From NCBI GenBank assembly GCA_934462925.1, contig CAKSIT010000011.1, forward strand, positions 36,579 to 100,578: a DNA stretch of 64,000 bases, given 5' to 3'. The notes under the pieces are model-generated. The model did no database searches. It was not told the DNA's origin and saw only the letters and a list, made by a program, of their open reading frames with translations. Each line of letters starts with the position of its first letter. The stretch's first letter is position 1. The position numbers were made by a program, and so were the translations under genes. This document shows, in pieces, positions 52,153 through 60,743 of the stretch. This DNA is from an uncultured Oscillospiraceae bacterium (GTDB taxonomy: Bacteria > Bacillota > Clostridia > Oscillospirales > Ruminococcaceae).

Positions 52153-52185
52153 AAATGCGGCAACGCCAACGCTGCCGCATTATTT
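52153..52185 (-). terminator. Terminator of the repeat lipoprotein gene
   Basis: AATGCGGCA (52154-52162) pairs with TGCCGCATT (52173-52181); T-rich on both sides. It lies about 75 bp past the stop of the 52256 gene. Confidence 0.8.
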
Positions 52186-52255
52186 TTATATCATGGAACA
52201 GACGCAGCCGCTATGTTCCGAACAGAATATATGCGCGGGTTCTGCCGCAGCAAAT

Positions 52256-54379
52256 TTACGGGGTCATCGTTCTCTCCCACACGTCGCCGTTCTTTTCCAC
52301 GGTGTAGTTTACGCTGATGTACTCGTCGTCGGGCATTGAGGGTACTTCCTTGTAGCACTGCGCTGTAAGCTCAAGCTTATCTTCGCTTTCGCTGTTAAGG
52401 ATAAGCCACTCGGTCGTCCAGAGCGTTCCGTCGTCGTCCGTGTAATCCAGAAGCCCGAGCGTTTTATAGGGTATGCCGTATTGCTGGTTGATTCTGTACC
52501 TGCCAAAACCCTGTATAACATTTGTTTCCTCGGGTTCTCCCACGCGCGTGTATTCGACCCAGCGCTCTTTGGCAAATGCGCCTGATAAGGTACACTTCTG
52601 CATTTTGTCGGGCGCGGCTGTATCCAGTTTATAAAGAATAGCAAAACCGTTCATCATGGTATCTAATTCTATAACGCTTCCGTCTATAAACAGCCCATAC
52701 ACCCCGAACCACGGCGAGTAAAAGCTGCCGTCGTTAATCTCCATCACACTATCATTATCTGATAGCTGCCAGTTACCGTAAAAGTAATCCACAAGAAGCT
52801 GCGCGTTGCGCTTGCCGTCCTCCGATTTAGTTGCCGTACCCATATTCGCAAGCCTGCCCGACGGTATTTCCGTCGTATCCTCAGAAGCGGGCTGAATTAC
52901 CGCGGGCGTTCTCTCCCACACGTCGCCGTTCTTTTCCACGGTGTAGTTTACGCTGATGTACTCGTCGTCGGGCATTGAGGGCACTTCCTTGTAGCACTGC
53001 GCTGTAAGCTCAAGCTTATCTTCGCTTTCGCTGTTAAGGATAAGCCGCTCGGTCGTCCAAAGCGTTCCGTCATCGTCCGTGTAATCCAGAAGCCCGAGCG
53101 TTTTATAGGGTATGCCGTATTGCTGGTTGATTCTGTATCTGCCAAAACCCTGTATAACATTTGTTTCCTCGGGTTCTCCCACGCGCGTGTATTCGACCCA
53201 GCGCTCTTTGGCAAATGCGCCTGATAAGGTACACTTCTGCATTTTGTCGGGCGCGGCTGTATCCAGTTTATAAAGAATAGCAAAACCGTTCATCATGGTA
53301 TCTAATTCTATAACGCTTCCGTCTATAAACAGCCCATACACCCCGAACCACGGCGAGTAAAAGCTGCCGTCGTTAATCTCCATCACACTATCATTATCTG
53401 ATAGCTGCCAGTTACCGTAAAAGTAATCCACAAGAAGCTGCGCGTTGCGCTTGCCGTCCTCCGATTTAGTTGCCGTACCCATATTCGCAAGCCTGCCCGA
53501 CGGTATTTCCGTCGTATCCTCAGAAGCGGGCTGAATTACCGCGGGCGTTCTCTCCCACACGTCGCCGTTCTTTTCCACGGTGTAGTTTACGCTGATGTAC
53601 TCGTCGTCGGGCATTGAGGGCACTTCCTTGTAGCACTGCGCTGTAAGCTCAAGCTTATCTTCGCTTTCGCTGTTAAGGATAAGCCGCTCGGTCGTCCAAA
53701 GCGTTCCGTCATCGTCCGTGTAATCCAGAAGCCAGAGCGTTTTATAGGGTATGCCGTATTGCTGGTTGATTCTGTATTTGCCAACGCCCCATATAACATT
53801 GGTTTTCTCAGGCTCTCCCGCTCGCGTGTATTCGCGTTCGCTCCAACGCTCTACATCATTGTATACGCCTGTCAGAGAGGACATCTGCATTTTATCCGGC
53901 GCTGCCGTATCCAGTTTGTAAATAATGGGGTAACCGCTGGACATGGTATAGAACGTTACAACGCTGCCGTCTATATATAAGCCCTTTACCCCAAACCATG
54001 CCGGGTAAAAGCTGCCGTCGCTGATAATCTCCATCACACCATCATTATCTGAGGGCTGCCAGTTGCCGTAAAAGTAATCCACAAGAAGCTGCGCGTTGCG
54101 CTTGCCGTCCTCCGATTTAGTCGACGTACCCATATCCGCAGGACTGCCCGACGGTATTTCCGTCGTATCCTCAGAAGCGGGCTCGCTGTCCGAGTTTGTT
54201 TCCGCTGTCGTACTTGCAGGAGCGGGCTGAGTTTCCGAAACCGTTTCCGCTGTCGCGCCCGCAGAAGCGGGCAGGCTGTCCGAGTTTGCCTCGGAAACTG
54301 TGCCGCCCTTGCAGCCGCACATAAGCAGCGCTGTAAGGCAGCATAAAAGCGCCAATGAGCGTTTGGTTGAGTGCTTCAT
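52256..54379 (-). CDS. Lipoprotein with three 213-residue repeats
   Basis: 707 residues, Shine-Dalgarno GGAGGAA. Signal peptide with lipobox MCGC (Cys23), a Ser/Thr/Glu/Ala-rich linker to about residue 70, then three repeats of 213 residues. Each begins SEDTTEIPSG, has NAQLLVDYFYGNWQ, a WFGV-GL-IDGS-V block, KYRINQQYGIPYKTL, LDYTDDDGTLWTTE and ends with DDEYISVNYTVEKNGDVWERT. Repeats 2 and 3 are nearly identical; repeat 1 has diverged in the middle. The domain looks like a lipocalin-like ligand-binding barrel, but I do not recognise the family. Confidence 0.85.
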   Translation of the reverse strand: MKHSTKRSLALLCCLTALLMCGCKGGTVSEANSDSLPASAGATAETVSETQPAPASTTAETNSDSEPASEDTTEIPSGSPADMGTSTKSEDGKRNAQLLVDYFYGNWQPSDNDGVMEIISDGSFYPAWFGVKGLYIDGSVVTFYTMSSGYPIIYKLDTAAPDKMQMSSLTGVYNDVERWSEREYTRAGEPEKTNVIWGVGKYRINQQYGIPYKTLWLLDYTDDDGTLWTTERLILNSESEDKLELTAQCYKEVPSMPDDEYISVNYTVEKNGDVWERTPAVIQPASEDTTEIPSGRLANMGTATKSEDGKRNAQLLVDYFYGNWQLSDNDSVMEINDGSFYSPWFGVYGLFIDGSVIELDTMMNGFAILYKLDTAAPDKMQKCTLSGAFAKERWVEYTRVGEPEETNVIQGFGRYRINQQYGIPYKTLGLLDYTDDDGTLWTTERLILNSESEDKLELTAQCYKEVPSMPDDEYISVNYTVEKNGDVWERTPAVIQPASEDTTEIPSGRLANMGTATKSEDGKRNAQLLVDYFYGNWQLSDNDSVMEINDGSFYSPWFGVYGLFIDGSVIELDTMMNGFAILYKLDTAAPDKMQKCTLSGAFAKERWVEYTRVGEPEETNVIQGFGRYRINQQYGIPYKTLGLLDYTDDDGTLWTTEWLILNSESEDKLELTAQCYKEVPSMPDDEYISVNYTVEKNGDVWERTMTP
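52271..54187 (-). repeat. Three in-frame 639-bp tandem repeats
   Basis: Units at 52271-52909, 52910-53548 and 53549-54187. The first two differ by only about five bases that I can count by eye; the third matches the second in its first 210 bp and then diverges, which points to recent duplication and partial gene conversion. Each unit is exactly 213 codons, so copy number can change without a frameshift. Confidence 0.93.
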
Positions 54380-54397
54380 AGATAATTCCTCCGTTGT

Positions 54398-54628
54398 TTA
54401 TTCTACAACAAGATTGAGCTTGGGAAATAACGTTACAAATTCATCATATGGCATTCTGGTGTATTTTACTCCACAGCTTGAACCCCAATTCGCGTGGTAT
54501 AAATAAACGTAAGACGTATCGGTTTTTGCCACTATCATGCTGTGAATGCCAACGTTTTTGTAAGCAACGTTGATATAAGTCCCTGTGCCAAGCGGCATAA
54601 TATACCTCCCGCCTGCTACGCACGGCAA
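54398..54628 (-). pseudogene. C-terminal fragment of a papain-like cysteine peptidase
   Basis: 76 codons, 66 if the ATG at 54598 (after GGGAGGT) is used. GIHSMIVAKTDTSYVYLYHANWGSSCGVKYTRMPYDEF matches the His/Asn half of clostridial papain-like peptidases (H-S-M-I-V … Y-x-A-N-W). The Cys half is absent and the frame overlaps the end of the upstream gene. Probably the remnant of a larger secreted peptidase. Confidence 0.5.
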
Positions 54629-55464
54629 AAGTCAAGCGCGTCCATCGCGCAGCTCACATTCTGTCCGCAGACCGTGGAGAAAAGCATTTTATCTTCAACG
54701 GACATGGCATTAGCGGTCAGAGTTGAGCCGTTATCAAAGAGGATTGTAATGAATTGGCTGCCCCCGCCGACGCCAATGTCCTCATTGCGGCAATACCGAG
54801 CAGCGCTCGGGTAAAGCGTTTCAATCGAATCAGCAACAACCCTGCTCGCGACAAAATCCAAGTTTACCGAACGCTCACACACAACCGCCGAAACGGGCGT
54901 TTTCCCTATATCGCCGTATTTGCAGTTCGTCTTTCCAAGACAAACGACTGTTCCGTTATCGCTCCGCGAGATTCGGCTGCTGAATTCGACCTGAAGTCCT
55001 GTCCCGTCGCTCTTTTTTTCGATGAGCCGCCCTTTCTCGGAAACGTATAAAGCGCCCGATACAGGCATCGCAGCCCCGCCTATATACGCATTCTCGCCGC
55101 CTATATAAACAACGATTGTGCCGTCGGAGATGATTGTTCCGCGCACAAAGAACCAGCCTTTCTCAAGGATAAGCTTTCCGCCGTTCTCGATGTATATATT
55201 CCCGTCAAGCTCAGCCCCGTTTTTAAGACGAAGCGTCTTCCCGCGCGGAATTACGAGATAGTCGCCCGTTTCCATTACGAGCGTGTTTTGTATTCTGACG
55301 CTTTTATTCAGGACAGATACGGGCGCGTCTGCCCACGGCTCGACGGTTTCGGCGTATTTTATAAGCTTTTCAAAGGAACACTTTTTCTCTGCCGCAGAAA
55401 CGGGTACGGCAAATGCTAAAAGCAGTAACACGGTTGTCAGAAAGAACGCGATGATTTTCTTCAT
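54616..55464 (-). CDS. Secreted protein with short beta-helix-like repeats
   Basis: 282 residues. Signal peptide MKKIIAFFLTTVLLLLAFAVPVSAA with AxA cleavage. Residues about 65-140 read as consecutive short beta strands (LVIPRGKTLRLKNGAELDGNIYIENGGKLILEKGWFFVRGTIISDGTIVVYIGGENAYIGG), like a right-handed beta-helix or bactofilin-type repeat. The C-terminal 100 residues are of unknown type. The last codons overlap the peptidase fragment in another frame, so the 3' end may have been altered by deletion. Confidence 0.65.
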   Translation of the reverse strand: MKKIIAFFLTTVLLLLAFAVPVSAAEKKCSFEKLIKYAETVEPWADAPVSVLNKSVRIQNTLVMETGDYLVIPRGKTLRLKNGAELDGNIYIENGGKLILEKGWFFVRGTIISDGTIVVYIGGENAYIGGAAMPVSGALYVSEKGRLIEKKSDGTGLQVEFSSRISRSDNGTVVCLGKTNCKYGDIGKTPVSAVVCERSVNLDFVASRVVADSIETLYPSAARYCRNEDIGVGGGSQFITILFDNGSTLTANAMSVEDKMLFSTVCGQNVSCAMDALDFCRA

Positions 55465-55664
55465 AAAAATCCCCCTTTAAGATTATGTTTATTCCGAAAA
55501 TTATATTGAACTTCTATCAGTTCAACGTAATTCGAGGTTTATTCCTCTCTATAAATATAAACTGCCTAAAAGCGGAAATTGTGAGTACATTTTTTTATTT
55601 TTCTAAAACTTTGGCGCTTTTAGCCAAATCAATCAATGCGTTTTTGGGTAAATCAGCTTATAGC

Positions 55665-55929
55665 TCATTTCACAGCCAAAGCTGCTATATACTGCGGAGA
55701 GCAGTCCCTTATTTTTGCGCCGCCCGCGCTGTCCCTGTCCTCGTATAATGCTTTAAGGGTTAATCCGGCTTTAAGCTGACCGCCTATCTGTTTCTCGTGT
55801 AATGTATACGCCAAAATTATCTTCGGTTAAGGCTTCATATTTATCATGCGAAATCGGAACAGACCATTCACAGCCGTTATCAGTCCACAAGTCCCATGTA
55901 GCTGAGTTTATTTTTGTATAATCATTCAT
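55665..55929 (-). pseudogene. Class I SAM methyltransferase reduced to its two ends
   Basis: ATG 55929 follows AAAAGGAGTG. The first 44 codons (MNDYTKINSATWDLWTDNG, then CEWSVPISHDKYEAL) match the N-terminus of clostridial SAM-dependent methyltransferases. A one-base frame change then leads to EKQIGGQLKAGLTLKALYEDRD and YIAALAVK-stop (55667), the C-terminus of the same family. The SAM-binding middle, roughly 170 residues by family length, is missing. In the first frame translation stops at 55771 after 52 codons. Confidence 0.65.
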
Positions 55930-56303
55930 AAAAAGTCACTCCTTTTCGTGGGTAGAATATATGTAGACAATAATAGAGGGGTAATTATATGGCAGATATG
56001 CAGTAATACAGCAGATGAGGACAGTCTAGAAGCGGTGAGAAAAAAAGAAAGCACCTACGCAGAGAACTGCATAGATGCTAACGATATTGTGATATCGTTA
56101 CGTAATAGATTTTTTTATCATAGAGAAAGATTATTCACAGCACAAGCCTGCAACATTTACCGCTGGTTACGCTAACCTGAAAAAGAAACCTAATTTGATA
56201 CAATGTACCTAACTGGAAAGTAGGGAGGATTCTTGTGTAAGTCGGTGCAAATCAAATGCCCCAGTGTATATTAGTAACTCAACTTTTGTATATCGCACCG
56301 AAA
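55930..56303. other. AT-rich gap without a recognised gene
   Basis: The stretch holds one unremarkable open frame of 75 codons on the plus strand without a ribosome site. I see no RNA gene, terminator or promoter of good quality. It lies between the methyltransferase remnant and the defence modules. Confidence 0.6.
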
Positions 56304-58205
56304 TCATGCCCAGTCAATTGGTACAAGTTTCATACCGTCCCACCATTTTTCAACCACAGAATCTTGAAAACGCTTTTCTTTTATATCAGCATGATCAACA
56401 ATTATTACCTGCATGTTAGGAGCAAGTTCCTTGATTCGCTCAAAAACAAAATCGTAGATTTTTCTCACTTCCCGGCTATCTACATTTTGATCATTAGTTT
56501 CTGGTGGGAAATACACTTGAGATGGCTGATCTAAAAACAAGAATCCTGGCACAGGTCGTTTGTTTTGTATAAAAAACGTGTGCAAAGCAAATAAGGTTAT
56601 AAGGTGACAGCCTAACCAATTGGAACCACTTCCAAGTTGTTGTAGAGGAACTGGTCTATCGCGGTCAACCATTACAGTAAGTTTGGTTAGGTCAAATCGA
56701 TATGGAAATTCGCTATGTTCCAGATCAAGACTCTTTGCCCATTGATACATTAGGGTGGAAATCCGATTAATTATAGACTGTTTTCTTTCCTCAATCTCGT
56801 TTATATCTAATATGCTGTTGATTTCATTTATTCTAAACTCGATCTCCGAAAGTCTATCCCTACGATCAGCCATATTATCAGAAATAACAACGCTTTCAAG
56901 CCATAAACTGATTCTGCCAACTACTCGTCCTCGTCTCACATTTAGATCCTTAAGGCGAAGCGCTTCTCTATTTTCATCATATATGGCGTTTATTTCTACT
57001 TGGAGAGATTGTGATTGATTAATAAAATCTTGTCGCTTATTTTTAAGCTGTTCTAGATATTTTCTGAGCGCTGGACGATTATGGGATACAGATTCTAATC
57101 GGTATGATAAACTTGTTATTGAATCTCGAATATCCTGTGCCCCTGGCAAAGGTGAATCTATTGTCTTTGAACATAAAGGACAATGGTTTGGATCAAAATC
57201 AATTTGCTCGAATAGTCCAATAGATTCTAATCGACTTTTTTGATGCTCAACTTCAGTACTATAATCTTTCACTTGCCCCAGAAATTCCTCGGTATTTCGA
57301 ATATCAATGCCGATTTGATCTATTTCATTTTGAGTGTGCGATAATTGACTTTGAAGCAAGGATATTCTATCCATACCAGTTGTAGATATGTCATTTGGTT
57401 TCCAATTGCACGCAACGCTCATTGCATTTCGTACACTTTCATAATCTGATAGATCAATTTGGATATCTTCTGGAAGAATGCCGACTTCTTTTGCTTCAGA
57501 AAGAAGAACCGTTGCTCTATCTAAGCCATTCCCCTTTAGTTGGTCAACTTCATCAATGCCCTTTCTTAAAATGGTAGCTTCTCGCTTAAGCAGCGTTCTT
57601 TCAGATTCAAGAACCAAAGTATTCTCGCCTACTATGCCTAAGAAATATGGCAATGTGTCTTTTATCGCTTGCGCCATAAAAGGTTCCGCCTGTCTATGAA
57701 ATAAAAATTTTTGTGATGCAATCTCGTCTTGATTTTGTAAGCAATAATATAGACTATGACGTATATTTGCAGAAAGTGGTAGACGACTTTGATTTTCGGG
57801 AGGATTAAAGAGGTTTTCTGATATTCCTAATTTTGATGAAAGTAGTTTTTCTAAACCACTGTTATCTATAGGAGTAGCACGCGTCAAGTCATTGGGAATA
57901 TTTTTTGCACCCATTAAGTAACAGCAACTATTTGTAGAGGCTTGTCCATGCGGTGGATTTTCCCTAGCAATTAGAAGATATTCGTCATTATGCACCAGTT
58001 GAAGAGCATACCATGCAACATGCTCCCTTACAAAGCCTTCTGCTATATTACAAGAAGATCCGCCGAAACAGTAATCAATAATGTCACCGATCACGGATTT
58101 TCCCGTTTTTGATTTTCCAGTAATGATATTTACTGATCCGATTTTAAATGGCAGAATTCTTCTTTTGCCATTTGTACCATATAGAACTATCGCACTGATT
58201 TGCAT
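56304..58205 (-). CDS. DUF3732 ABC-type ATPase of an ABC-three-component defence system
   Basis: 633 residues. SMC/Rad50-like ATPase: Walker A GKSKTGKS (30-37), a coiled-coil middle with a zinc-hook-like C-x-x-C (Cys342, Cys345 in HCPLC), signature LGSGSNWLG, Walker B FLFLDQPSQ and a late VDHAD switch. DUF3732 proteins are the ATPase of ABC-three-component (ABC-3C) systems. Its ATG overlaps the middle-component stop (TAATG). It probably senses foreign DNA or replication and licenses the nuclease-like partner. Confidence 0.9.
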   Translation of the reverse strand: MQISAIVLYGTNGKRRILPFKIGSVNIITGKSKTGKSVIGDIIDYCFGGSSCNIAEGFVREHVAWYALQLVHNDEYLLIARENPPHGQASTNSCCYLMGAKNIPNDLTRATPIDNSGLEKLLSSKLGISENLFNPPENQSRLPLSANIRHSLYYCLQNQDEIASQKFLFHRQAEPFMAQAIKDTLPYFLGIVGENTLVLESERTLLKREATILRKGIDEVDQLKGNGLDRATVLLSEAKEVGILPEDIQIDLSDYESVRNAMSVACNWKPNDISTTGMDRISLLQSQLSHTQNEIDQIGIDIRNTEEFLGQVKDYSTEVEHQKSRLESIGLFEQIDFDPNHCPLCSKTIDSPLPGAQDIRDSITSLSYRLESVSHNRPALRKYLEQLKNKRQDFINQSQSLQVEINAIYDENREALRLKDLNVRRGRVVGRISLWLESVVISDNMADRRDRLSEIEFRINEINSILDINEIEERKQSIINRISTLMYQWAKSLDLEHSEFPYRFDLTKLTVMVDRDRPVPLQQLGSGSNWLGCHLITLFALHTFFIQNKRPVPGFLFLDQPSQVYFPPETNDQNVDSREVRKIYDFVFERIKELAPNMQVIIVDHADIKEKRFQDSVVEKWWDGMKLVPIDWA

Positions 58206-58696
58206 TATGGTTTCACCCCCAAAGCAGTATATATATTTTCCACGGCGTGCATATTATAAAACCACCGTCCAACATGCTCCGCTTTTTGAATACATTCTGC
58301 AATTTCTTGATCATTAGCAGCGTATTGGACAATCTTTGATTTTGAAACTGTTTTTATTATTGATAGTCCTCCATCGATGATTTCGCAGTTACCTTGAAAT
58401 AATAAAAATTCTATAGCTTCATTCGTAAAGCCGATTAGGCTCTTGGCACGATCAGCAAATCCTACTAAAACGTCCGGATTTCGTTGTAGCCATACAACCA
58501 TATTTTCTCTTGAATTAACTCTATTTCTTGTGTTTTTATGTAATACGATAGGCATAACTAAATAAAGTAATGGGAATGGCATATTATTTTTTGCTTTCTT
58601 TTGATACTCAAATATAGCTGAATATAAAAGTATAGCGCAAAATGATGGATTCAATAAATTGGCTATTTCTGGTGTACGTTTACTCCAAGGTATCAT
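58205..58696 (-). CDS. ABC-3C middle component
   Basis: 163 residues. The start MIPWSKRTPEIANLLNPSFCAILL, MPFPLLYLVMPIVLHKNTR, GFADRAKSLIGFTNEAIEFLL and the end AEHVGRWFYNMHAVENIYTALGVKP are diagnostic of the three-component ABC system middle component. Thought to link the ATPase with the effector. Shine-Dalgarno GGGGGTG; 4 bp after the effector gene. Confidence 0.9.
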   Translation of the reverse strand: MIPWSKRTPEIANLLNPSFCAILLYSAIFEYQKKAKNNMPFPLLYLVMPIVLHKNTRNRVNSRENMVVWLQRNPDVLVGFADRAKSLIGFTNEAIEFLLFQGNCEIIDGGLSIIKTVSKSKIVQYAANDQEIAECIQKAEHVGRWFYNMHAVENIYTALGVKP

Positions 58697-58700
58697 GCCA

Positions 58701-59909
58701 TCACCCCCTTAATAATTCGCATAAGCGCTCCATAAAATCAACATGCCATCCAACAACAAGTCGATTAGCAAGTTCATGATATGTACCACGCATAATAAAT
58801 GGATCTGGAACATTTCTTCTTATTGGTAATGACAAATTCTCAATTTTGCCAAATAGCTTCCTGCCTGCAATTTGCTTTTGATTTTCAGTAAGTTGATCGC
58901 CATAGTCTTCCATATCCTCTTTCATTATTAAAAACAATCTATTCCATTCATCAACTAGCCTATTTTCGTATTTTTCTAAATCATTGATAAATAACAATTG
59001 TTCTCTAACCCACTGACTTCTTTGACGGTAAGCATTATAATAGTCCCTAATGCAACGCTTTAAACGACTATTAGAAATGGCTATCAAATCTAACTGTTCA
59101 ATAAATATTCTATTTTCTGGCGGTAACTGCTCTAATTCATGATCTGTCGGTTGGTAATATGGATCAACATCAATAGGTAGGGAATCAGCCTTATATTCAC
59201 CACCAATATCGTTCATCTTTTTCTGCAATTGTCGATAACTGATAAATACTGGTTCTTCAGAAATCAAACATTGAATCGAAGAAATAATCCACCAACCTAC
59301 TATTTTTTCGTATACGCTTTCTTCAAAAGGCTGAAGTGTTATAACACGCACATACGGCATAATGCTTGCTTTTATCGCAACTATATTGGGACTCGAATCA
59401 CATACATAAATATGCTTAACCAAATATTCTTGTTGCTTGTCATCTAATGACTTAAAAGCATCATAGTAATTCTTGTTGGTTTTCGATGCATTTGAACACG
59501 CTACTTGACGCATAATCTCAAGTGCTTTTTTCCAATCACGAGAAAACATGTTTTGTAAATAAAATGCAATAGAGTTGTCTTGCGCTTTGGCTGTTGTAAT
59601 AATAACAAAATTAGTTGCACGTTCAAAGCTCGCATTATTTTTTATGTGATCACACCAGCTTTTTATTGTTCTCCAATAATCAGTACTAGTATCGCTGAGG
59701 TTTCCTTGTCGATGAAGTTGGTGTTTTATCTGAATCATTATTTGTGGGTTGTCTTTTTCCACAAAAGCAACATCATCAAATTTCTCAATACAGAGTTGAG
59801 AGTCGGGGTTTCTGCTCTCAAGTAGAAGGAGAAGGGCAGAAAGCACTTGATACAGATCTCCAGACAGTTGGCCTGTAGCATCATGTACATTATGTTCAAT
59901 CATCATCAT
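58701..59909 (-). CDS. ABC-3C effector with Cap4-like nuclease N-terminus
   Basis: 402 residues from ATG 59909 (GAGGAGGGAGA directly before). N-terminal PD-(D/E)xK-like pattern: SGDLYQVLSALLLLLES, then Glu42, Asp46 in CIEKFDDVAF, and Q60-I-K62 in IMIQIKHQ, as in DUF4297/Cap4-type dsDNA endonucleases. The C-terminal half (about 230-402, helical, ending RGTYHELANRLVVGWHVDFMERLCELL) fits the C-terminal domain of ABC-3C effectors. It probably cuts DNA when the system is triggered. Confidence 0.8.
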   Translation of the reverse strand: MMMIEHNVHDATGQLSGDLYQVLSALLLLLESRNPDSQLCIEKFDDVAFVEKDNPQIMIQIKHQLHRQGNLSDTSTDYWRTIKSWCDHIKNNASFERATNFVIITTAKAQDNSIAFYLQNMFSRDWKKALEIMRQVACSNASKTNKNYYDAFKSLDDKQQEYLVKHIYVCDSSPNIVAIKASIMPYVRVITLQPFEESVYEKIVGWWIISSIQCLISEEPVFISYRQLQKKMNDIGGEYKADSLPIDVDPYYQPTDHELEQLPPENRIFIEQLDLIAISNSRLKRCIRDYYNAYRQRSQWVREQLLFINDLEKYENRLVDEWNRLFLIMKEDMEDYGDQLTENQKQIAGRKLFGKIENLSLPIRRNVPDPFIMRGTYHELANRLVVGWHVDFMERLCELLRG

Positions 59910-60161
59910 TCTCCCTCCTCTTTTCACTGTTATGACCTTGGGTTTAAGGTATACATTGGTACTAATTTGACCTTTTGGCTTTAATTGAACATTCGAGATC
60001 TCTTTTCATATATTATTTAAAAATTAACACGAATGTGCAGAAAACCGTTTTATCACCTATCTAACGTTCATACAACTCGCCCAAACACATATACACGGTT
60101 TTCAAATTCTTTTCTTAAATTATTCGCATATAAGTTTACGTAAAGCTTCGGGTAGACACTT

Positions 60162-60743
60162 TTAAAGTGTTAAATCACCTTTTAAAGTGTATTCTGCAAT
60201 GCGTTTAACCTCTTCTAAAACACGTTTTCGAGCAGCTTCATTAATCCACCAATTGTCCGGTCCTATATTTTTACCCGTCGGAGTATCATCAACAGTTGGA
60301 ATATAGTAAGTTTCAACAAAGTCCGGATATAGATTTTTTGCTGTCATTTCAATTCTCCTTGTTACAAAAGCTTTTGCAACAAATAGTATTTTTTTGCAGT
60401 GTTCAAATCCCCCAAACTGCTCCTCAATAATTTGTTTGGAATAATTGAGGTTTTCATAGCTGTTTGTTGCCTTATTTTCAAGGAACATTATATCTGATGG
60501 AATTCCTAACTCTATACCTCTTCTAAAAAAACGTTCACATTCGGGTTCTTTATCCATCTTTGCCGAATGCCCAGTCAAAATAAATTTATCACAAACGTGA
60601 TGTTCATAAATTGACTTAACATCAACCATTGTATCAAGATAGTCATTCCCAAGAACAATGCAGACATCCGCTCTATCTGGAACTGATTTAGGCAAAAAAA
60701 GCAGTTTAGTTATTGCTTCAATCGCTGATAAACAATTATTCAT
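60162..60743 (-). CDS. YdcF/DUF218 (SanA/ElyC-like) protein coupled to the NACHT gene
   Basis: 193 residues. DUF218 marks: VCIVLGNDYLDTMVDVKSIYEHH, KFILTGHSAK, ENKATNSYENLNYSKQII (the usual E-x-x-S-x-x-T/S-x-E-N block) and ILFVAKAFVTRRI. No signal peptide, unlike SanA, so it is cytoplasmic like YdcF. Its start overlaps the NACHT stop by 4 bp (ATGA), so the two are made together. YdcF can bind S-adenosylmethionine; an activity in defence is not established. Confidence 0.85.
   Translation of the reverse strand: MNNCLSAIEAITKLLFLPKSVPDRADVCIVLGNDYLDTMVDVKSIYEHHVCDKFILTGHSAKMDKEPECERFFRRGIELGIPSDIMFLENKATNSYENLNYSKQIIEEQFGGFEHCKKILFVAKAFVTRRIEMTAKNLYPDFVETYYIPTVDDTPTGKNIGPDNWWINEAARKRVLEEVKRIAEYTLKGDLTL

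Noticed and set aside
55948..56175. 75-codon open frame in the gap before the defence modules
   Set aside because: No Shine-Dalgarno, no recognisable domain and average composition for the AT-rich gap.
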